Part shown: piece by piece, positions 10,028 to 18,447 of the stretch
How the letters are laid out: each line of letters starts with the position of its first letter
Numbering within the stretch: the stretch's first letter is position 1
DNA from: JBKBKN01 sp046294625
GTDB lineage: Bacteria; Bacteroidota; Bacteroidia; M30B66
Reading direction: 5' to 3'
Length of the DNA: 64,000 bases
Assembly: GCA_046294625.1 (NCBI GenBank)
Contig: JBKBKN010000017.1
Location: 1 to 64,000 of the forward strand
Program-made: the position numbers and the translations under genes
The notes under the pieces: generated by a model
Seen by the model: the letters and a program-made list of their open reading frames with translations, nothing else
Told to the model about the DNA's origin: nothing
The model's database searches: none

Positions 10028-10066
10028 GCTTTTTTTTGTAAAGGTCGCAAGGTTATTGGCGCGGCT

Positions 10067-10088
10067 CAATACGCAGTTATGCGTATTT
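10067..10088. promoter_or_regulatory. 22-bp palindromic operator, copy A
   Basis: Left half CAATACGCA, centre GTTA, right half TGCGTATTT: one mismatch to a perfect palindrome. It is centred 50 bp upstream of the ATG at 10027 and 11 bp upstream of a -7-like element, so it would cover the -33 region of that promoter. Confidence 0.7.
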
Positions 10089-10147
10089 AAGGGGTACATA
10101 TTTCTTTACTGTTTTACTCGAAAAATCATAGCAAAACCTTCGTCATT

Positions 10148-10789
10148 TCAAACAATACGATTGTCGTTGGCCAATTTCAGGGCTTCTACCTTGTTGTTGA
10201 CCTGTAACTTGCGATAAATGTTTTCGATATGCTTGCGCACAGTGTGGTAGCTGATGTGGAGATTGTCGGCAATTTCTTTGTAGGTGAGCCCATTTTTCAG
10301 CTGCTCGAGCAATTCGATTTCGCGGTCTGTGAGTTGAAAATCCTGCTTTTCTGAAGTATTGCTGAGTGGCTGCCGAATCAATTGCAATGCTTTGAGCGCC
10401 ATCACAGGACTCATGGCTGCACCGCCTGCCATAGTATCTTCGATGGCTTGCTTGAGCAAAATGCTGTTGTCTTCTTTCAATATATAACCCGATGCTCCGG
10501 CCAGTATGGCTTTGAAGAGTTTTTCATCGTCATCGAAAGTGGTCAGAATAAGCACTTTGATTTGCGGATAACGCGATTTTACAGCTGCCGTAGCTTCTAT
10601 GCCATCCATTTCGGGCATTTGCAAATCCATTAATATCAAATCGACCTGATGATATTTATGCAATTGATTTAGTAAATCCTTTCCATTCTTGGCTATAAAC
10701 TTAATCTTCACCGAATCATCGGCCGACAAACGGTTGATCAGTCCCTGCAAGGCAATGGCATTGTCTTCGGCGATGGCAAGTTGAATCAC
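10148..10789 (-). CDS. LuxR/NarL-family response regulator
   Basis: Cytoplasmic transcription factor of 213 residues with a receiver domain and a LuxR-type HTH. The receiver shows the acidic pair in IAEDNA, the phospho-acceptor Asp in LILMDLQMPEMDG, the Thr in LILTTFDDD, and Lys in SGYILKED. The output domain begins at LTDREIELLEQLKNGLTYKE and includes the recognition helix ISYHTVRKHIENIYRKL. It starts with GTG at 10789. The kinase gene lies just upstream (72 bp gap), so the two form a cognate pair. The gap holds a -7 box (10815-10822) and palindrome copy C, so the regulator has its own, probably self-controlled, promoter. Confidence 0.93.
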   Translation of the reverse strand: MIQLAIAEDNAIALQGLINRLSADDSVKIKFIAKNGKDLLNQLHKYHQVDLILMDLQMPEMDGIEATAAVKSRYPQIKVLILTTFDDDEKLFKAILAGASGYILKEDNSILLKQAIEDTMAGGAAMSPVMALKALQLIRQPLSNTSEKQDFQLTDREIELLEQLKNGLTYKEIADNLHISYHTVRKHIENIYRKLQVNNKVEALKLANDNRIV

Positions 10790-10814
10790 GGACTTGGCTC
10801 TTGTTTTAAGATAT

Positions 10815-10822
10815 CAAAAATA
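10815..10822 (-). promoter_or_regulatory. -7 box (TATTTTTG) of the response-regulator gene
   Basis: Matches TAnnTTTG on the minus strand, 25 nt before the GTG at 10789 and 19 bp from palindrome copy C. It indicates that the regulator has a promoter of its own inside the kinase-regulator gap. Confidence 0.5.
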
Positions 10823-10841
10823 GTGACTAGGATTAAAAATG

Positions 10842-10863
10842 AAATACGCAATTGTATCTATTT
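10842..10863. promoter_or_regulatory. 22-bp palindromic operator, copy C
   Basis: Left half AAATACGCA is perfect; centre ATTG; right half TATCTATTT has three mismatches to TGCGTATTT. It is centred about 63 bp upstream of the regulator's GTG start and overlaps the kinase stop codon. Same spacing and orientation as the other two copies. Confidence 0.55.
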
Positions 10864-12799
10864 AACCTAAAATAAAACTTCCATGCACAGTAGTTCCGAG
10901 TCGGGCTTGAGAATTAATTTGCAAATCACCATTCAACTCACGCATGCGCCATTGCATATTGCCCAAGCCATTGCTGGAGATGTTTTGTACGTCGGGCATT
11001 CCTATTCCATTGTCACTCACTTTAAATGAAAATGAATTATTCTCATTTACCTGAAGGGTAATCTGAATTTCCGAGCATTGTGCATGCTTTACTGCATTGT
11101 TTACCGATTCTTGAATGATCCGGTAAACATGTGTGGTTTGAATATCACTCAGTTTTTTATCACTACTTCCATTTTGATGGACTTTAATGGTGAAATGAGC
11201 GCCTGATAAGGGCTGAGTAAATTCCCGCAACTTGATGGCTAGTTCATCCACCCCAATGCTTTGCTTGTTCAACAGCCACACCGTATTTCGAAGCTCTTTC
11301 ATCCCTGCCGACAAGGTATTTTGAAGGTCTTCGGATTGGACAGCCACCGGGATTTGCTCGAGTTTGGCTCCCAATAGGGTGAGATAAGCGCCAACATTAT
11401 CGTGCAGCTCGCGCGAAATGCGAAGTTTTTCCTGATGAATGCGGTTGATCTCTTCTTGTTCAGCCAATTTCAATTTGAGTTCAGCCTGACGCACATCGGC
11501 TTCTTTTCTTTTGTAGCGATAAAATATCCATCCTACCATGAGCAGCATCAAGGCCAAAACTCCAATGGATATGGAAACGATTTTTTGTTGCCGGGCTTCT
11601 TTTTCCTTCAAATCGCGCTGTTGCCCTGCAATGAGCAGGTCTTTTTCAGCAGTTTGGTACTTCTTTTCCATTTCGGCTAGAGCGGATGCATTTTCCAATG
11701 AGAAGACGCTGTCTTGCACCGTTTTGTAACGCTCCATGAATTGCAAGCCTTGTTCTCTTTTGCCCAGCATAAAATGCGCCTCGGCTAAAGAAAAAAGCAG
11801 AATGGCCGAAAAATTGCGCAAATTGGGATGTTGCGTTAAAATCGCTAATCCCTTTTCACCTTGGCTTATCGCCTGCGTAGGCTGACCTAATTTAACGAAA
11901 AGCGAAGTGAGATTGGCATACACATTCAAATCGGATTTGGGAAAGGCGCCAAGCCCTTCCGGCCTGTCGAGTGATTTTTGATAGTTGACAATGGCTTTTT
12001 CATACTCGCCCTTGGCTTGGTAGATATTGGCCAAATTGTCATGAAAAGAGTAGTATAAACGGAGATTGCCGACTTCTTGAGCCCGTGAAATGGCGCGCGA
12101 TATGAGCCTTATCGCTTCTTCGTACTGTGCTTTATTATTATAGCATACGGCTAGATTGGCGAGTGAAATGGCCTGCTCTCCCAACAATTGCAAAGCCTCG
12201 CGCAAAGCAAGCGATTGAAGATGATAGTCGATGGCTTTGTCGAACTGTTGCAACTCCTGATAAATGAGCCCGATATTGTTTAGGTATTTGGCGCGGCTCT
12301 CTTTTTTCTGTGGAAAATGGGCTGCATTGATTTCCAAAGCCTGATAAAAATGCTTCAAGGCTTCTTGAAATTGGCTATTACCCCAATAATACATCCCCAA
12401 ATTGTTCAAGCTGAGTACCTCAATTTCTTTAAATTGATTTGCATGACTCAATTGAAAGGCCCGGCTAAAATAATGCAGCGCCGAATCTTTTTGTCCCTGC
12501 ACATCGTGCCATACACCTTGTGTGCTCAGCAATTGGCTCTGTCCAAATAGCAACTTCTTTTTTTCGGCTAAGGCAAAACCTTGATTAAGATGAGCTTGCG
12601 CCTTTTCAGGGTCTTTGAACACAAAGTGAAAAGCCAACTGATTGAAAGCATGAACCCTTACTGAATCATTGGAATTGGATTGAGCCACTTTTAGCAAACT
12701 ATCAGCATATCGATCAGATTGAGATCTTAAAGACTGACTCAACAAGGTCAATAAGCAAAGTAAACTGAGCTGAAAGGGTAGATTTTTGAAAAACGACAT
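10862..12799 (-). CDS. TPR sensor histidine kinase (HisKA_3 type)
   Basis: Membrane-bound sensor kinase of 645 residues, partner of the LuxR-type regulator that follows. Order: signal peptide (MSFFKNLPFQLSLLCLLTLL), periplasmic TPR repeats over about residues 30-370 (for example GMYYWGNSQFQEALKHFYQA), one membrane segment near 405-425 (VSISIGVLALMLLMVGWIFY), a coiled coil, the phospho-acceptor His in ISRELHDNVGAYLTLL, and an ATPase domain with N box IIQESVNNAVKHA and SDNGIGMPD / GLGNMQWRM. The ATG at 12799 is preferred over a TTG three codons upstream. TPR domains in this class usually sense proteins or peptides; the ligand is unknown. Confidence 0.93.
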   Translation of the reverse strand: MSFFKNLPFQLSLLCLLTLLSQSLRSQSDRYADSLLKVAQSNSNDSVRVHAFNQLAFHFVFKDPEKAQAHLNQGFALAEKKKLLFGQSQLLSTQGVWHDVQGQKDSALHYFSRAFQLSHANQFKEIEVLSLNNLGMYYWGNSQFQEALKHFYQALEINAAHFPQKKESRAKYLNNIGLIYQELQQFDKAIDYHLQSLALREALQLLGEQAISLANLAVCYNNKAQYEEAIRLISRAISRAQEVGNLRLYYSFHDNLANIYQAKGEYEKAIVNYQKSLDRPEGLGAFPKSDLNVYANLTSLFVKLGQPTQAISQGEKGLAILTQHPNLRNFSAILLFSLAEAHFMLGKREQGLQFMERYKTVQDSVFSLENASALAEMEKKYQTAEKDLLIAGQQRDLKEKEARQQKIVSISIGVLALMLLMVGWIFYRYKRKEADVRQAELKLKLAEQEEINRIHQEKLRISRELHDNVGAYLTLLGAKLEQIPVAVQSEDLQNTLSAGMKELRNTVWLLNKQSIGVDELAIKLREFTQPLSGAHFTIKVHQNGSSDKKLSDIQTTHVYRIIQESVNNAVKHAQCSEIQITLQVNENNSFSFKVSDNGIGMPDVQNISSNGLGNMQWRMRELNGDLQINSQARLGTTVHGSFILG

Positions 12800-12805
12800 G
12801 CAAGG

Positions 12806-12813
12806 CAAAATTA
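12806..12813 (-). promoter_or_regulatory. -7 box (TAATTTTG) of the kinase gene
   Basis: Matches TAnnTTTG on the minus strand and ends only 6 nt before the ATG at 12799, so the transcript would have almost no leader if this box is used. Confidence 0.35.
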
Positions 12814-12941
12814 ACTAATGCACTGAAACACTGTTAGCATAAAACTTAATACATGATTAATGATCGATGTGGTTGATTAGAAATTAAAATACTAGATAAT
12901 TAGCCTTAGCTTGAATTTGCCCACGAAGTGACCTGAAAAAG

Positions 12942-13015
12942 TGACCCCGGCGGGATTCGAACCCACAACCAACAGAACCGGAATCTGTCATTCTATCCAA
13001 TTGAACTACGGAGTC
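12942..13015 (-). tRNA. tRNA-Arg (anticodon CCG)
   Basis: Minus-strand cloverleaf: acceptor GACTCCG pairs with CGGGGTC (one T-G pair), with discriminator A and no encoded CCA. The anticodon arm is ACAGA-TTCCGGT-TCTGT with anticodon CCG (reads CGG), and the T arm contains GGTTCGAATCC-like sequence. It is 34 bp downstream of tmRNA on the same strand, so the two may be cotranscribed. Confidence 0.95.
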
Positions 13016-13049
13016 AGTATTTTGACTATTAAAAATAACTGAAATTATG

Positions 13050-13443
13050 TGGAGCCGGCGGGAGTCGAACCCGCGTCCAAACAAGGAAACCCATAGCTTT
13101 CTACATGCTTAGCTTTTTATTGATTTTCGATTGTGCACCGGGAAAAAGCGCCCAAAACACAACTTAGCTGTTTTGTGTCTCGATAGAAATAAACAGCATA
13201 TTTCTATCCAGTCCGGCATTGCTGCACCTCTTGATCAAACGCCACCGGACGGAGGCTTTTGAGAGATGTCCCGCTCACACACCTTGTGCGTGATTAGCGA
13301 AATCTACCTATGGCAGATTAAGCGGCAAGAGCGTAGTTATTTTCGCCAGTTATGGTTCGAAGTAGGTGATTATAGAGCTTCCACTTCATGGCTCTGCATG
13401 CTTACTACGACCTTCATCTTGCTGTCAAAACCAGGTCGGCCCC
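13050..13443 (-). ncRNA. ssrA: Transfer-messenger RNA (tmRNA)
   Basis: About 394 nt. The 5' end GGGGCCG pairs with the 3' end CGGCTCC, discriminator A. The tRNA-like end carries the T arm with TTCGACTCCCGCC. The internal reading frame at 13347-13318 (minus) starts at resume codon GGC and encodes GENNYALAA followed by TAA. In cells tmRNA rescues stalled ribosomes and adds this degradation tag, together with SmpB. A -7-like box (TATTTTTG, 13491-13484) lies about 40 nt upstream. Confidence 0.96.
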
Positions 13444-13483
13444 ATATTTTCAATGAACTTTTATATACTTATCAAAAAGCATG

Positions 13484-13491
13484 CAAAAATA
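13484..13491 (-). promoter_or_regulatory. Possible -7 box of ssrA
   Basis: TATTTTTG on the minus strand, 40 nt before the mature tmRNA 5' end. No clear -33 TTG, so tentative. Confidence 0.35.
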
Positions 13492-13536
13492 CACATTATT
13501 CAGATGTGAAAACAGCTAATGCCTGTCTTATTGAAT

Positions 13537-14298
13537 TTAGAATTCAAAATCGTACTCTACCGTGCGAAGCTGTTGATATTTTTCTTTATCGAACTCAAAC
13601 AACCGTGCTCGCTTATGAGGTACCCCTTTCTGCTTTTCTGTCAGGGGTCTGATAAATCCTTTGTTCAATATTTTCCGGCGGAAATTTCTTTTGTCCAATG
13701 AAACACCCAATATTGTTTCATATACCCTTTGCAGCTGCCCCAATGTGAATTTATCTGGCAATAGTTCAAAGCCCACAGGCTGCAGTCTGAGATTTGTCTT
13801 CAGACTTTTAAGTGCTTTCTCCAGAATTCGATTGTGGTCAAATGCTAACTGCGGTACTTCCGAAACAGGGCACCAAAATGCTTTCCGCGCAAAAGACGCA
13901 GCGCTTGGCTTATATTTATCGATTCTGACCAATGAATAATAAGCTACCGTAATTACACGTGCACTTGGCACATCACGCACTGCACTCAGCCACTGCACAT
14001 CGCGTGCATCTTTTACCCTTTGAGGATCTCCAAATGCATAAAATTGCTCTAAGTAAATATTATCCAGATTGGTTAGCTCAAATAAAACTCTCCGTGCAGA
14101 AGTATCTAAATCTTCATTGTCATCAACTAAGTTTCCCGGTAAACAGAGCTGTTTAAAATCAGTCTTGTTTTGAATATTCTCCGGGATATCTCTTTCAATT
14201 AATAAAACTTTTAACTCACCTTCATCAAACCCAAAAATCACACAGTCCACAGACACATGCGGGTTTAGATTACTTACTCTGGCTGATTCCATTGGCAT
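13537..14298 (-). CDS. Nudix-domain transcriptional regulator (NrtR/AraR-like)
   Basis: About 253 residues: an N-terminal Nudix fold (NPHVSVDCVIFGFDEGELKV, residues 10-150) and a C-terminal winged helix (FTLGQLQRVYETILG, then LDKRNFRRKIL). This architecture belongs to a group of regulators common in Bacteroidota that sense sugar- or nucleotide-derived ligands. The Nudix box has lost key catalytic residues: in place of REUxEExG it reads RRVLFELTN, so hydrolysis is unlikely and ligand sensing more likely. The frame runs up to a TTG at 14334, but that codon lies inside the -7 box, so the ATG at 14298 (or 14292) is the real start. A perfect palindrome overlaps its promoter. Confidence 0.85.
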   Translation of the reverse strand: MPMESARVSNLNPHVSVDCVIFGFDEGELKVLLIERDIPENIQNKTDFKQLCLPGNLVDDNEDLDTSARRVLFELTNLDNIYLEQFYAFGDPQRVKDARDVQWLSAVRDVPSARVITVAYYSLVRIDKYKPSAASFARKAFWCPVSEVPQLAFDHNRILEKALKSLKTNLRLQPVGFELLPDKFTLGQLQRVYETILGVSLDKRNFRRKILNKGFIRPLTEKQKGVPHKRARLFEFDKEKYQQLRTVEYDFEF

Positions 14299-14331
14299 TC
14301 CTTGGTCTTTGTAGCGGTTTTGATTTTTTGT

Positions 14332-14363
14332 CAAACCTAATGGATTTGCTCTAAATCACAAAA
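14332..14363 (-). promoter_or_regulatory. Promoter of the Nudix regulator gene
   Basis: On the minus strand, TTG (14361-14359), 19 bp spacer, then TAGGTTTG (14339-14332): a close match to the Bacteroidota -33/-7 consensus with ideal spacing. The start ATG is at 14298. It fixes the start choice because the upstream TTG codon overlaps the -7 box. Confidence 0.7.
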
Positions 14364-14370
14364 TTTTGTG
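14357..14370. promoter_or_regulatory. Perfect 14-bp palindrome, possible operator
   Basis: CACAAAATTTTGTG is its own reverse complement and covers the -33 element of the Nudix regulator promoter. Position and symmetry suit an autorepressor site (inference). Confidence 0.5.
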
Positions 14371-14441
14371 TTTAATGAAGGATTCCTTAGCTGATAAGCA
14401 AGTACTTGTCGCTGCTTTATTTATTGATAGCCAAGGGAATT

Positions 14442-15110
14442 TTATTGAATATTTGAAAACTCGCACATTTCATTTTCATGATAGAAATTAACAGTTTCGC
14501 TCGATAATGCCTTAAATACAAACCCCATTTGTGTAAAATGATGAAGATAAAGAGGAAGCATTTTCTTAAGTTTTGGAAAAGATTTCACACTATCATGAAA
14601 CACCACAATACTTCCATTTCTGGTTTTGCTGATACTCTGATTTAAACTATACGTCGCCGGCACCGTTTGGTCATAATCATAGGTCAATACATCCCACATC
14701 ACGATTTTGTATCGCTTTCTTAATTTTAAATACTGTGCAATGCTCATTTTCCCATAGGGAGGTCTGAAATAATCACTTGATACCAATTGCTGACAGGCTT
14801 CGGCACTTTTAAGATAGGTGGTCAATTCGCAAGTCCATCCTTTCTCATGTGAAAATGTGTGATTGCCAATTGAGTGTCCTGCCAATTTAACTTTTTGAAA
14901 CAAAGCCTCATTAGAAACTACATTTTTACCAATACAAAAAAATGTAGCCTTTGCATGCCATGTTTCTAATGTAGCCAATACCCATTCTGTGACATCAGGA
15001 GTGGGACCGTCGTCGAAGGTGAGATAAATGTTTTTTTCTCCTGCATCCATCCGCCACAGGGCATCCGGATAGATCATTCTTTGCAAACCATTTGGCTGAA
15101 TCCAATTCAT
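14442..15110 (-). CDS. Polysaccharide deacetylase (NodB domain)
   Basis: A 222-residue NodB-fold deacetylase (carbohydrate esterase family 4), which removes N- or O-acetyl groups from polysaccharides such as peptidoglycan or chitin-like glycans using a metal. Motif 1 is TFDDGPTPDVTEWVL (catalytic Asp and metal Asp), motif 2 HSIGNHTFSHE gives the metal His pair, motif 3 is RPPYG, and later motifs occur in VMWDVLTYDYD and IVVFHDS. No signal peptide is evident, so it acts in the cytoplasm or is exported in another way. It starts at 15110, 20 bp after the stop of the DUF2723 gene, and is probably cotranscribed with it. Confidence 0.9.
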   Translation of the reverse strand: MNWIQPNGLQRMIYPDALWRMDAGEKNIYLTFDDGPTPDVTEWVLATLETWHAKATFFCIGKNVVSNEALFQKVKLAGHSIGNHTFSHEKGWTCELTTYLKSAEACQQLVSSDYFRPPYGKMSIAQYLKLRKRYKIVMWDVLTYDYDQTVPATYSLNQSISKTRNGSIVVFHDSVKSFPKLKKMLPLYLHHFTQMGFVFKALSSETVNFYHENEMCEFSNIQ

Positions 15111-15130
15111 TGAAAAAACTTTTCACATAT

Positions 15131-18100
15131 CTAATTTCTTCCCATTCCGCTACCTGCCATTGGCAAGTATTGTGGTTCAAAATATTTAAACCGTTCACGA
15201 ATTTGTTTATTAATTTCCCGAGCATATCGATCGGTTATATCCACAATTCTTTTCAATATGGCCATGTTACGTTGAATGGTCGATTGCACACTCTTTCTGA
15301 TTTCTGGTTTTTGGGCAAAAAACCATGTTAATTCATCGTCCAAAATTTGTGCATAACGGCTCATGATAGCATCGCCCTTTTCACCGGCTTCAAGCTGATA
15401 ATATTTCTCTGCCAATGGAACCACAAAGTAGTTGAATGGAATATTCATTTCAGGCAATACTTCAAAGCATTTGTCCACCACTTTCATAGCAGAGTCGCGC
15501 TTTTCCTCCATGATAAGAGCTGCTGCAAGTCTGTCGAACTGATTGCGCAAATTAGTAGTCATTCGCAAGTTATTCTCATCCATATATATTTCGCGAATAT
15601 CTACCCCACCCCATTTGAACTTATTCATCACATTGTCATACATGATATTGGTGTTCACACGACCATAATCGTCGCCCATGCTGAATGCCGATGTTTTCAC
15701 AGGAATCAGTCTGTAGGCAAGACCTTCAAGTTGAAAATAATCTTCCAGCCCGAGATAGCTATCACTGCCCACTGTAATGGCAAAATAGATTGGACGTTCC
15801 CAATTGTTGGTAGCCAAAAGGTCGAGTATCATCAACTCACTTTTGAGTACATAGCTTTTGTCAATGGTAAAGTTAATTGATTTCTCAATTTTATCGGCTA
15901 ACTCGGTTGGCACTGTGCCATTGGCAATCACTTTGGCTGAATCAACCTTTACACTGAATTTATTGGATGGGAAATACTCAATCTTCTTACCATTTCTTAA
16001 GGTAAGTTTATTGCTTTGTTTGTCGCTCGACACAAAGTCGACCATCTTGCGCACATCCTGAAAGCCTTTTAACTCTTCGCGCTCATAAAATAGCACTTGA
16101 TCGCGACGACCGCTTCTGTATTTGTCTTCGGTAAGACTCAAGGGCACAGGATCGGAATCGTAGGCCTTACGTTTGATTTGATCGATATACCAATCTGTAT
16201 TAAGTAGACTCAAATTCACCACTCGCACATCGGTTCTGATGCCTTCTACTTCTTGTGCATACCAAAGTGGGAAAGTATCATTGTCGCCATTGGTAAACAA
16301 AATGGCATTGGGCGCACAAGAGTTCAGATAATTGGCTGCATAATCTCTGGCAGTGTATCGATGTGAGCGGTCATGATCATCCCAGCCATCTTTTGCCATC
16401 ACATAAGGAACGGCAACAAGGCTTAAAACAGTAGCCACGCTCGCGGCAATTGGTTTTGGTGCTGCTTTACCCAGAAGATCATAAATAGCATAAACTCCTA
16501 AACCAATCCAGATGGCAAATGCATAAAATGATCCAGCAAAACCATAATCTCGTTCACGAGGCTCCATGGTGTATTGATTCAAAAACAGGATAATGGCAAT
16601 TCCGGTGAAGAAAAAGAATAGCATAACCACCGTTGCATCCTTCTTCTCCGCGAAGAAATGATAGAACATGCCAATCAAGCCGAGTATGAGCGGTAAAAAA
16701 TAGAAGTTATTATTGGCTTTATTATTTTTCATGGAATCAGGCAGATTATGTTGTGTACCTAACCGTGGGCTATCAACAAAACTAAATCCTGATTTCCAAT
16801 TACCATCCAAGATATTGCCATGACCCTGGATATCATTCTGACGGCCTACAAAGTTCCATGAAAAATAGCGCCAGTACATAAATCCGAGCTGGTAGCTAAA
16901 GAAAAAGCGCAGGTTTTCGCTGAAGGCGGGCTTCTTTTTTAAATCCCCTTTTATTTTTCCCCATTCTTTGTAGCCTCGAATATGATGCTGCTGACTGCTC
17001 CACATTCGCGGAAATATGGTACAAAAATCTGAATCATAGTTAGGCGTTGCATTGTCTTTGGGATCGCCTACCACGATATATTTGCCGGCCGACTTGTCTA
17101 AGGTGTAAGTAGTTTTTCCATCCTTATATGGGTTTTCGCTATCCAAGGGAGCATTGAAATACTGACCGTATATCAAAGGACGTGTCCCATATTGCTCTCT
17201 GTTTAAATAAGATAGTAGAGTAAAAACATTTTCAGGATTATTTTCATCCATAGGCGTATCCGCATTGGAACGAATCAAAATCATTCCGTAAGAAGAGTAT
17301 CCGAGGAGCATCGCTGTGAAACAAAGTAAAACTGTATTCCAAAATATCTTTCCTTTTTCAATGGTTCTTTTCAAGCCAAAAATTAACAGTCCAACCACCA
17401 AAGCGCCATAAACGAAGGCACCTGTGCCCACAGGCAAGCCTAAGCCGTTTGTAAACAATAGCTCAAACTTGGCTGCAATACTCACCACACCCGGTATTAA
17501 ACCAAATTGAATCAAACCAAGAATACCCATGCCAATAATTCCTGTGAGTATTAGCCCTTTGGTATTGGTTGGATATTTTTTGAAGTAATAAATGTAAGCA
17601 ATAGCCGGAATGGCGAGCAAATTGAGTAGGTGAACCCCAATGGAAAGTCCCATCATATAGGCAATAAGGATAATCCATCGGTCGGCTTGCGGCTCATTGG
17701 CCACTTCTTCCCACTTGAGCATAGCCCAGAAAACAGCAGCTGTAAAGAGAGAAGAAGTAGCATACACTTCACCCTCAACAGCCGAAAACCAGAAAGTATC
17801 GCTAAACGTGTAAGCCAGTGCCCCTACCAGACCGGAACCCATAATGGCAATGATGCTTCCAGTTGAAAGCTCTTCATTTTTAGCCATTACAATTTTTCTA
17901 CCAAGGTGAGTGATAGACCAGAATAGAAACAAAATGGTTAATGCACTTGCCAAGGCTGAAAACAAATTCATCATGAGTGCCACTTGAGTGACATCGCCAA
18001 ATGCAAATAAGGTGGCAATTCTGCCCATGATCATAAACAAAGGTGCTCCCGGCGGGTGGCCTATTTGTAGTTTATATGCAGTAGCAATAAATTCTCCGCA

Positions 18101-18205
18101 ATCCCAAAAACTTGCAGTAGGTTCTACTGTAGATGCATAAGTGAACATGGCAATGGCGAAGGCAAACCAACCAGATAGGTTATTAATCAAGGCATATTTT
18201 TTCAT
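15131..18205 (-). CDS. DUF2723 protein (GT117-type membrane protein)
   Basis: A large membrane protein of 1024 residues, characteristic of Bacteroidota. The N-terminal half holds roughly a dozen membrane segments. It begins with the family hallmark TVEPTASFWDCGEFIATAYK followed by GHPPGAPLFMIMGR, which resembles the acidic first loop of GT-C glycosyltransferases. These proteins are classed as protein O-mannosyltransferase-like (GT117). The C-terminal half is soluble and probably periplasmic, with NGDNDTFPLWYAQEVEG near its start. By family knowledge it may glycosylate exported proteins; the sugar and target are not visible. It ends 20 bp before the deacetylase gene. ATG at 18205. Confidence 0.9.
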   Translation of the reverse strand: MKKYALINNLSGWFAFAIAMFTYASTVEPTASFWDCGEFIATAYKLQIGHPPGAPLFMIMGRIATLFAFGDVTQVALMMNLFSALASALTILFLFWSITHLGRKIVMAKNEELSTGSIIAIMGSGLVGALAYTFSDTFWFSAVEGEVYATSSLFTAAVFWAMLKWEEVANEPQADRWIILIAYMMGLSIGVHLLNLLAIPAIAYIYYFKKYPTNTKGLILTGIIGMGILGLIQFGLIPGVVSIAAKFELLFTNGLGLPVGTGAFVYGALVVGLLIFGLKRTIEKGKIFWNTVLLCFTAMLLGYSSYGMILIRSNADTPMDENNPENVFTLLSYLNREQYGTRPLIYGQYFNAPLDSENPYKDGKTTYTLDKSAGKYIVVGDPKDNATPNYDSDFCTIFPRMWSSQQHHIRGYKEWGKIKGDLKKKPAFSENLRFFFSYQLGFMYWRYFSWNFVGRQNDIQGHGNILDGNWKSGFSFVDSPRLGTQHNLPDSMKNNKANNNFYFLPLILGLIGMFYHFFAEKKDATVVMLFFFFTGIAIILFLNQYTMEPRERDYGFAGSFYAFAIWIGLGVYAIYDLLGKAAPKPIAASVATVLSLVAVPYVMAKDGWDDHDRSHRYTARDYAANYLNSCAPNAILFTNGDNDTFPLWYAQEVEGIRTDVRVVNLSLLNTDWYIDQIKRKAYDSDPVPLSLTEDKYRSGRRDQVLFYEREELKGFQDVRKMVDFVSSDKQSNKLTLRNGKKIEYFPSNKFSVKVDSAKVIANGTVPTELADKIEKSINFTIDKSYVLKSELMILDLLATNNWERPIYFAITVGSDSYLGLEDYFQLEGLAYRLIPVKTSAFSMGDDYGRVNTNIMYDNVMNKFKWGGVDIREIYMDENNLRMTTNLRNQFDRLAAALIMEEKRDSAMKVVDKCFEVLPEMNIPFNYFVVPLAEKYYQLEAGEKGDAIMSRYAQILDDELTWFFAQKPEIRKSVQSTIQRNMAILKRIVDITDRYAREINKQIRERFKYFEPQYLPMAGSGMGRN

Positions 18206-18447
18206 TGTAAATCTGTCCCGTGTATCTTTAAAATAAATCTAGTTTACTGTAAGTGAAACGCTTAAAGCTTTCTTAAAGCATACAATTACAGCGGGCAAAA
18301 TATAAAAAATGCACTTGCTTGCAGCACATTTCGTAAATTCTAAATTAACAAGGCATTAACATTCCTAAATTATATTAAATAGGGCGCAGAATTAACACAA
18401 TCACATGATTTTTGATGTTTCCACAACAAATCAAAAAACTTCAGGTT

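Noticed and set aside
10028..10099. 24-codon N-terminal extension of the barrel protein
   Set aside because: It would cover the operator and the -7 element; the ATG at 10027 gives a clean signal peptide.
12884..13084. 66-codon open frame on the minus strand
   Set aside because: It runs across tRNA-Arg and the 3' end of tmRNA, both clear RNA genes.
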